Source: Phycisphaeraceae bacterium
Lineage (GTDB): Bacteria > Planctomycetota > Phycisphaerae > Phycisphaerales > SM1A02
Length of the DNA stretch: 64,000 nucleotides
Reading direction: 5' to 3'
Assembly: GCA_004213555.1 (NCBI GenBank)
Contig: SHAP01000003.1
Span: forward strand, 62,001 to 126,000
Position numbers and translations under genes: made by a program. Below, piece by piece: positions 60,114 to 64,000 of the stretch. Numbering within the stretch: the first letter of the stretch is position 1; each line of letters begins with the position of its first letter. Under the pieces are notes generated by a model that did not search any database, was not told the DNA's origin, and saw nothing but the letters and a program-made list of their open reading frames with translations.

Positions 60114-60793
60114 CTGTTCATATTGCACTTGGCGGGATCGAACTTGATTTGCTTCCAGGAAGGGTGGCGTATCGACCAGACACCGCAACGTTGTTTGTGG
60201 CCGACATGCACCTGGGAAAATCGGGAACCTTTCGCGCGCATGGCGTGCCTGTGCCGGAGTCCAGCACTCCAGATCTCCAGCGGCTTGCATCACTCACCAA
60301 AAAATACGATGCCCACACTGTCGTGGTGTTGGGTGATCTGTTGCATGACCGGAATACGCTTCGAGGCGAGCTCGGCGCACAGATTCAAAAAGGACTCAGC
60401 GACTTTCCTGTGCCAGTCCATTTGGTTCCCGGAAACCACGATCTGCACACCAAGGACCTCGACAGCTTGGAACTGACCATCGCGGCCGAAGATGGAGAGT
60501 TGGATGGGCTTCGACTGCGTCACGAACCGGACCCCACATCCGTATCACCCATGCTGGCCGGGCACATCCACCCCGTGGCGATTTTGGGAACACGTGGTGG
60601 TCCGCATCTGCGAACACGCTGCTTCCACGCCAAACATCAAACCATGACGTTGCCCGCCTTTGGATCGTTCACCGGCGGCTTTGAGATCCATTGGAACGAT
60701 GGATCACTCTTCGCGGCCGGTGAGCAAGAGGTGATTCCCCTGAACCCAGACGCCAAAGAAATGAGCCTCGGCACGCCCCAAGATCCTCGTTAG
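60110..60793 (+). CDS. pdeM: ligase-associated DNA damage response endonuclease PdeM
   Basis: A 227-aa calcineurin-like phosphoesterase. The metal ligands are in ADMHLGKSGTFR, VVLGDLLHDR, VPGNHDLHT and AGHIHPVAIL. PdeM is the fourth member of the conserved ligase-associated set, and all four are present here in the usual kind of order, overlapping start to stop. Together they form one DNA repair operon of about 5.8 kb. The chimeric remnant gene begins 12 bases after its stop. Confidence 0.9.
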   Translation: MTVHIALGGIELDLLPGRVAYRPDTATLFVADMHLGKSGTFRAHGVPVPESSTPDLQRLASLTKKYDAHTVVVLGDLLHDRNTLRGELGAQIQKGLSDFPVPVHLVPGNHDLHTKDLDSLELTIAAEDGELDGLRLRHEPDPTSVSPMLAGHIHPVAILGTRGGPHLRTRCFHAKHQTMTLPAFGSFTGGFEIHWNDGSLFAAGEQEVIPLNPDAKEMSLGTPQDPR

Positions 60794-60805
60794 GATCGAT
60801 TTTCG

Positions 60806-61216
60806 ATGCTCCTGTTGGCCGCCTTGCTCTGCACCTTGGAAGACCGGATCAATTTCGGTCTCGAGGTTCGTCCCATTTTGGCTCGACGCTGCTTCGCCTG
60901 CCACGGACCTGACACGGACGGAGGTCAAGCCGATCTTGCCTTGCACACCTCCCACGACGCGGCCGAAGTCATCAATCCACATGGCTTCACCATTTGGATG
61001 GCGGGCGGCGGAACCAAACCAGAGACGGTCTATGGCGCGACGGATCATTTTGGCTACCACGCGATTGAAAATCCTCTCGAGATCCACGACCTGCACGCCA
61101 CCATGATGCACCTGCTCGGGGTGCAACACGAATCCCTGACCATCAACCACGGCGGTCGGGAGATGCGATTGACCGACGTGCATGGTCGGGTTGTGCGGGA
61201 TTTGTGCATCAGTTGA
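60806..61216 (+). pseudogene. in-frame chimera: PSCyt1 N-terminus joined to DUF1501 C-terminus
   Basis: A 136-aa ORF. The first half (signal-like [11 protein letters not shown], then [20 protein letters not shown]) is the start of a planctomycete cytochrome c (PSCyt1/PSD1) protein, with a CxxCH heme site. From about residue 55 it switches to the end of a DUF1501 protein ([20 protein letters not shown], then [12 protein letters not shown] and the terminal [13 protein letters not shown]). These two families are normally neighbouring full-length genes in planctomycetes. The simplest reading is a large internal deletion that fused the two remnants in frame. It probably has no enzymatic function. 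Confidence 0.75.
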
Positions 61217-61261
61217 CATGATTCCGTTTGTCGCAAATCGGTGACGGCGTAGACTGAATCG

Positions 61262-62602
61262 ATGCTGGCGGCGATCACAGCGTGTCTCGTGGCGACCGGA
61301 ACCGATGTTCCGGTATTTGCCCATTACATGCCATGGTTCGAAACCCCAGAGTCCAATCTTGAAGCTCCAGGTCAATGGGGATACCACTGGACGCTCCAAA
61401 ATCGCAACCCCAACATCATTCTCCCCAATGGTCAGCGAGACATCGCAAGCCATTTCTACCCTCTGATTGGGCCGTACGCCTCCAATGACCCTGACGTCAT
61501 TGAGTACCACTTGCTCCTCATGAAAGCCGCGGGAATCGATGGGATCATTATCGATTGGTACGGGGTGCAAGGAACCAACGGAGACATTGGGGGGTTGCTT
61601 CGCAACTCCAACGCGATCGCCAACAAGGTTTACACCTATGGTCTCGACTTCGCCGTGATGCTGGAGGACCGCTTCAGCTCGAACATCGGTGATGCCGTGG
61701 CCAACGTGGCGTATTGCCGGGACAACTATTTTGATTTGCCGAGCTATGCCAGAGACGATCAAACCAACGAGCCTTGGTTTTTTAACTTTGGGCCCATCAC
61801 CTTTGAGAACCCCAGCACCTGGAGTCAAATCCTGTCCGCGGCTGGGGAGCCGGTGCAATTTCTCCCCCTGCAGTACCAAAGCAGTGAGGTGGGCAACAAC
61901 GGAGACGGTGAGTTCTACTGGCCCACTGAAAATGAAGCGCTCGACAACCATCTCTCTCTGTTGAACACCTTTTACAACAACCGTGCCCCAGGTTTGAATC
62001 GAGCCGTGGGAGCGGTGTACCCCAGCTTCATTGATTTCTACGAAGAAGGTGGGGTGGGAGACATCATCGGCTTTGAAATCCCCTACGAAGACGGAGGGAC
62101 GCTTGAAGACACCATTGATGCCGCCCTGGCCAACGAAGAATCCATCGAGATGGTTCAACTGACCACGTGGAATGATTTTGGCGAAGGCACCATTTTTGAG
62201 CCCACAGTGGAGCGTGGCTTCCAAGACCTCATCGCCCTGCAGAGACTTACCGGAAGCGCGGCCCCGCCAAACGCATACCAATCCATTTTTCGACTGTTTC
62301 AAAATCGAAAAATCGCTGGCGAAGCCTGCAACCCAATCGCCGCACAGTCTCAACTGGAAATCATTGCCACACAACTGGTCTTGGGCTCATACGCCACCGC
62401 CGAGCTCCTGCTTGATTTTTGGGATGAGGACTACGAGTGTTGCGCTGGAGATTTGGATGGCAACAACGCGGTGGACTTCACAGACCTGCTCACGGTTTTG
62501 GGCGCTTTTGGCACGACCAATCCCGAAGCCGACGCCAATGGCGACGGGGCCGTGGAGTTCGCCGATATCTTGTTCTTGCTGGCGCGGTGGGGTCCATGTT
62601 GA
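61262..62602 (+). CDS. secreted GH99/GH71-like glycoside hydrolase with dockerin-like tail
   Basis: A 446-aa exported protein with a short hydrophobic start. The barrel shows the GH99-like VFAHYMPWFET near the N-terminus, GIDGIIIDWYGVQG, and QLTTWNDFGEGTIFEPTVE, matching the catalytic WN-x-x-GEGT region of endo-mannosidase-like enzymes. A family substrate would be an alpha-mannan or similar glycan. The last 55 residues hold two dockerin-like calcium loops (DLDGNNAVDFTDL, DANGDGAVEFADI) and end in ARWGPC. 45 bases separate it from the chimeric remnant, and it appears to have its own promoter. Confidence 0.8.
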   Translation: MLAAITACLVATGTDVPVFAHYMPWFETPESNLEAPGQWGYHWTLQNRNPNIILPNGQRDIASHFYPLIGPYASNDPDVIEYHLLLMKAAGIDGIIIDWYGVQGTNGDIGGLLRNSNAIANKVYTYGLDFAVMLEDRFSSNIGDAVANVAYCRDNYFDLPSYARDDQTNEPWFFNFGPITFENPSTWSQILSAAGEPVQFLPLQYQSSEVGNNGDGEFYWPTENEALDNHLSLLNTFYNNRAPGLNRAVGAVYPSFIDFYEEGGVGDIIGFEIPYEDGGTLEDTIDAALANEESIEMVQLTTWNDFGEGTIFEPTVERGFQDLIALQRLTGSAAPPNAYQSIFRLFQNRKIAGEACNPIAAQSQLEIIATQLVLGSYATAELLLDFWDEDYECCAGDLDGNNAVDFTDLLTVLGAFGTTNPEADANGDGAVEFADILFLLARWGPC

Positions 62603-62720
62603 ATCAACGTCATCCCCCAATTCCCTCCCAGATCTCTCTCCGGAAACCACCCTGTCCGACGGGGCAGACTGGTGAAGGTCAATGCTCTGCTCACGGTGCT
62701 TGTCAGACGATTTGAGGCCA

Positions 62721-62756
62721 TCTCAGGGCTTTGACCGGCTACGAAAGCCTCTGAGA
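62721..62756. other. bulged hairpin between the GH99-like gene and umuD
   Basis: TCTCAG+GGCTTT (62721-62732) pairs with AAAGCC+T+CTGAGA (62744-62756) with one bulged T and an 11-base loop. Outer arms GGCCA (62716-62720) and TGGCC (62772-62776) could extend it. No T-run follows, so it is not a standard terminator. The rest of 62603-62811 holds the umuD promoter region; no recognised LexA box is seen. Confidence 0.4.
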
Positions 62757-62811
62757 CCCGATTCCCCCAGGTGGCCTTGCCTTTTGTACGGTGATTGTTA
62801 GGGTTTTGCCC

Positions 62812-63240
62812 ATGCTCCCCTCCATTCCTTACGCCCCCGCTCCTGGGGCGTCACCGCTGTCCCGCCCCCTGCTCGCTGGCACCGTGCAGGCCGGCTTTCC
62901 CTCGCCCGCCGACGATTACATGGAGCGCTCGCTCGACTTAAACGAAGAGCTCATCCATCGCCCCCACGCCACGTTTTTTCTCCGCGCGGCCGGACACTCC
63001 ATGGTCGGGGCGGGCATCCACGACGGCGACCTGCTCATCGTGGATCGAGCCGCGTCTCCCCAGCCTGGCCTGGTGGTCGTGGCCATCGTCGATGGTGACT
63101 TCACGTTGAAACGATTGTCCCAAACCGATGACGGACTCGCTTTGGAAGCCGAGCATCCGAATTACCGGCCCGTTTCGGTCGGAGAAGAAACCGATGTGCG
63201 CATTTGGGGTGTTGTGACTTTTGTCATCCACCGACCGTAA
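62812..63240 (+). CDS. umuD: UmuD-type S24 peptidase, SOS mutagenesis
   Basis: A 142-aa LexA-fold protein. The self-cleavage site is Ala-Gly in [14 protein letters not shown] (near residue 28). The catalytic Ser is in [13 protein letters not shown] and the Lys in DFTLKRLSQ. On DNA damage it would cut itself under RecA and join UmuC to form polymerase V. The ATG at 62812 is taken; a GTG at 62791 is in frame but adds residues not seen in the family. The stop is 4 bases before umuC. Confidence 0.92.
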   Translation: MLPSIPYAPAPGASPLSRPLLAGTVQAGFPSPADDYMERSLDLNEELIHRPHATFFLRAAGHSMVGAGIHDGDLLIVDRAASPQPGLVVVAIVDGDFTLKRLSQTDDGLALEAEHPNYRPVSVGEETDVRIWGVVTFVIHRP

Positions 63241-63244
63241 CGCG

Positions 63245-64000
63245 ATGTACGCCCTTGCGGATTGCAACAATTTTTACGCGTCTTGCGAACGGGTCTTCGA
63301 GCCAAAGCTTGAAGGACGACCCGTGGTGGTGTTGTCCAACAACGATGGATGCGTGGTGGCACGTTCTCAAGAAGCAAAAGATGCGGGAATCGGTATGGGT
63401 GAACCCGCCTTCAAATGCCGCGATCGATTTGATCGGTATCAGGTGGTGGTTCGGTCCTCCAATTACACGCTGTACGACGACATGTCCCGAAGGGTGGTGC
63501 GTTCCATTTTGGAATTTGTCCCTGACGTCGAAATTTACTCCATTGATGAAGTATTTCTCGACCTTCGCCCCCTGAACCACTTGGACGTTGAATCACTGTG
63601 TCGAACCATTCGCAATCGAGTCAAACAATGGACGGGCATTCCAATTTCCATTGGTATTGCTTCGACCAAGACGCTGGCCAAACTGGCCAACCGCATTGCC
63701 AAAAAAGATCCCACCGCTCAAGGTGTATTCCAACTGCCCGAAACCGATCCCGATCGGGCTCTGGCGCTGGATTCAGTCGATGTGGGAGATGTGTGGGGTG
63801 TAGGGTCGCGCTGGGGCGCCAAGCTTCGAGGCCTTGGCATTCGTTCCGCCCTGGACTTGGCGCGTATGCCCACCGATGACTTGCGAAAAAGATTCAATGT
63901 CGTGGCCCAACGAACCGCTTTGGAACTTCGAGGGCTGGTATGTCAAGAACTCGAAGACGTGGCCCCACCGCGAAAAACCCTGGTGCGTTCTCGCTCTTTT
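63245..64000 (+). CDS. umuC: UmuC, Y-family DNA polymerase V subunit (partial)
   Basis: The first 252 codons are visible and the gene runs off the window. It begins with the Y-family palm [18 protein letters not shown], whose Asp binds metal. The second catalytic pair is Asp101-Glu102 in [32 protein letters not shown] is the fingers region, and a helix-hairpin-helix ([20 protein letters not shown]) follows. Encoded 4 bases after umuD as one operon, it would make an error-prone translesion polymerase. Confidence 0.95.
   Translation, partial: MYALADCNNFYASCERVFEPKLEGRPVVVLSNNDGCVVARSQEAKDAGIGMGEPAFKCRDRFDRYQVVVRSSNYTLYDDMSRRVVRSILEFVPDVEIYSIDEVFLDLRPLNHLDVESLCRTIRNRVKQWTGIPISIGIASTKTLAKLANRIAKKDPTAQGVFQLPETDPDRALALDSVDVGDVWGVGSRWGAKLRGLGIRSALDLARMPTDDLRKRFNVVAQRTALELRGLVCQELEDVAPPRKTLVRSRSF

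Noticed and set aside
60704-62374. A 556-codon minus-strand frame.
   Set aside because: It runs antisense to the chimera and the GH99-like gene; the plus-strand products match known families and the minus one does not.
62603-62811. A LexA/SOS box upstream of umuD.
   Set aside because: No match to the classical CTGT-n8-ACAG or to GAAC-n4-GTTC patterns was found, and the planctomycete SOS motif is not known to me.

Overview
The window looks like chromosomal DNA of a marine planctomycete of the class Phycisphaerae. The evidence is from the sequence only. Several secreted proteins end in paired dockerin-like repeats (D-x-D-G-x-G-x-V-x-F-x-D-L-x-x-L-L-x-x-W-G). One lamin-tail protein ends in a Phycisphaerae-style PEP-CTERM-like tail (PAPGALALLGLAGLGRRRRG). 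There is a DUF1559-like prepilin protein and a remnant of a planctomycete cytochrome/DUF1501 gene pair. Genes are dense: ATGA/TGATG stop-start overlaps are common, no gap exceeds about 230 bp, and convergent genes often meet or overlap. I saw no rRNA, tRNA, CRISPR array, IS element or phage module.

Layout. 1-4.6 kb: a partial secreted protein, a GT-C-like membrane protein and a large secreted metallopeptidase with a dockerin-like tail. 4.8-13.0 kb: tryptophan catabolism by the kynurenine/3-hydroxyanthranilate route. A plus-strand operon (HAAO, ACMSD, kynureninase, KMO, TDO, formamidase) converges on a minus-strand operon (SDR, 2-aminomuconate-semialdehyde dehydrogenase, RidA-type deaminase). 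Together they should take Trp to 4-oxalocrotonate; the last steps to central metabolism are not in the window. 13.1-15.2 kb: a PhoB/PhoR-like two-component pair. 15.2-25.1 kb: an eleven-gene minus-strand operon for a cell-surface polysaccharide exported by an ABC transporter and probably sulfated (two sulfotransferases). 25.1-28.3 kb: ApbE, a Kelch-like dockerin protein and UDP-glucuronate 4-epimerase.

28.3-31.8 kb: two adjacent secreted amidohydrolases and a PfkB sugar kinase. 31.9-38.9 kb: a DUF2092-thioredoxin fusion, peptidase E, a DUF3500-SMP-30 fusion, an ECF sigma/anti-sigma/metal-sensor-EF-hand trio, and an M24 aminopeptidase. 39.1-40.4 kb: an NrtR-like regulator and a DUF669-like protein with an SSB-like C-terminus. 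40.4-45.1 kb: a second amidohydrolase locus, including an 1136-aa protein in which two amidohydrolase domains are fused. 45.2-50.3 kb: secreted surface proteins and a prepilin-like protein. 50.4-55.0 kb: a Tat-exported Gfo/Idh/MocA oxidoreductase, an ANKH/MATE-like membrane protein and a sodium/solute symporter with its DUF4212 small subunit. 55.0-60.8 kb: a complete ligase-associated DNA-repair cassette (exonuclease, ATP ligase, DEXH helicase, PdeM). 60.8-64 kb: a chimeric gene remnant, a GH99-like dockerin protein, and umuD-umuC, the latter running off the window.

The most unusual points are these: (1) an ECF sigma/anti-sigma operon whose periplasmic sensor joins a Metal_resist (CnrX/ZraP-like) domain to two perfect EF-hands; (2) repeated pairing of an amidohydrolase that keeps its metal ligands with one that has lost the HxH motif, the two being fused in one protein; (3) an in-frame PSCyt1/DUF1501 deletion chimera; (4) a two-operon kynurenine island whose convergent ends overlap by 52 bp.
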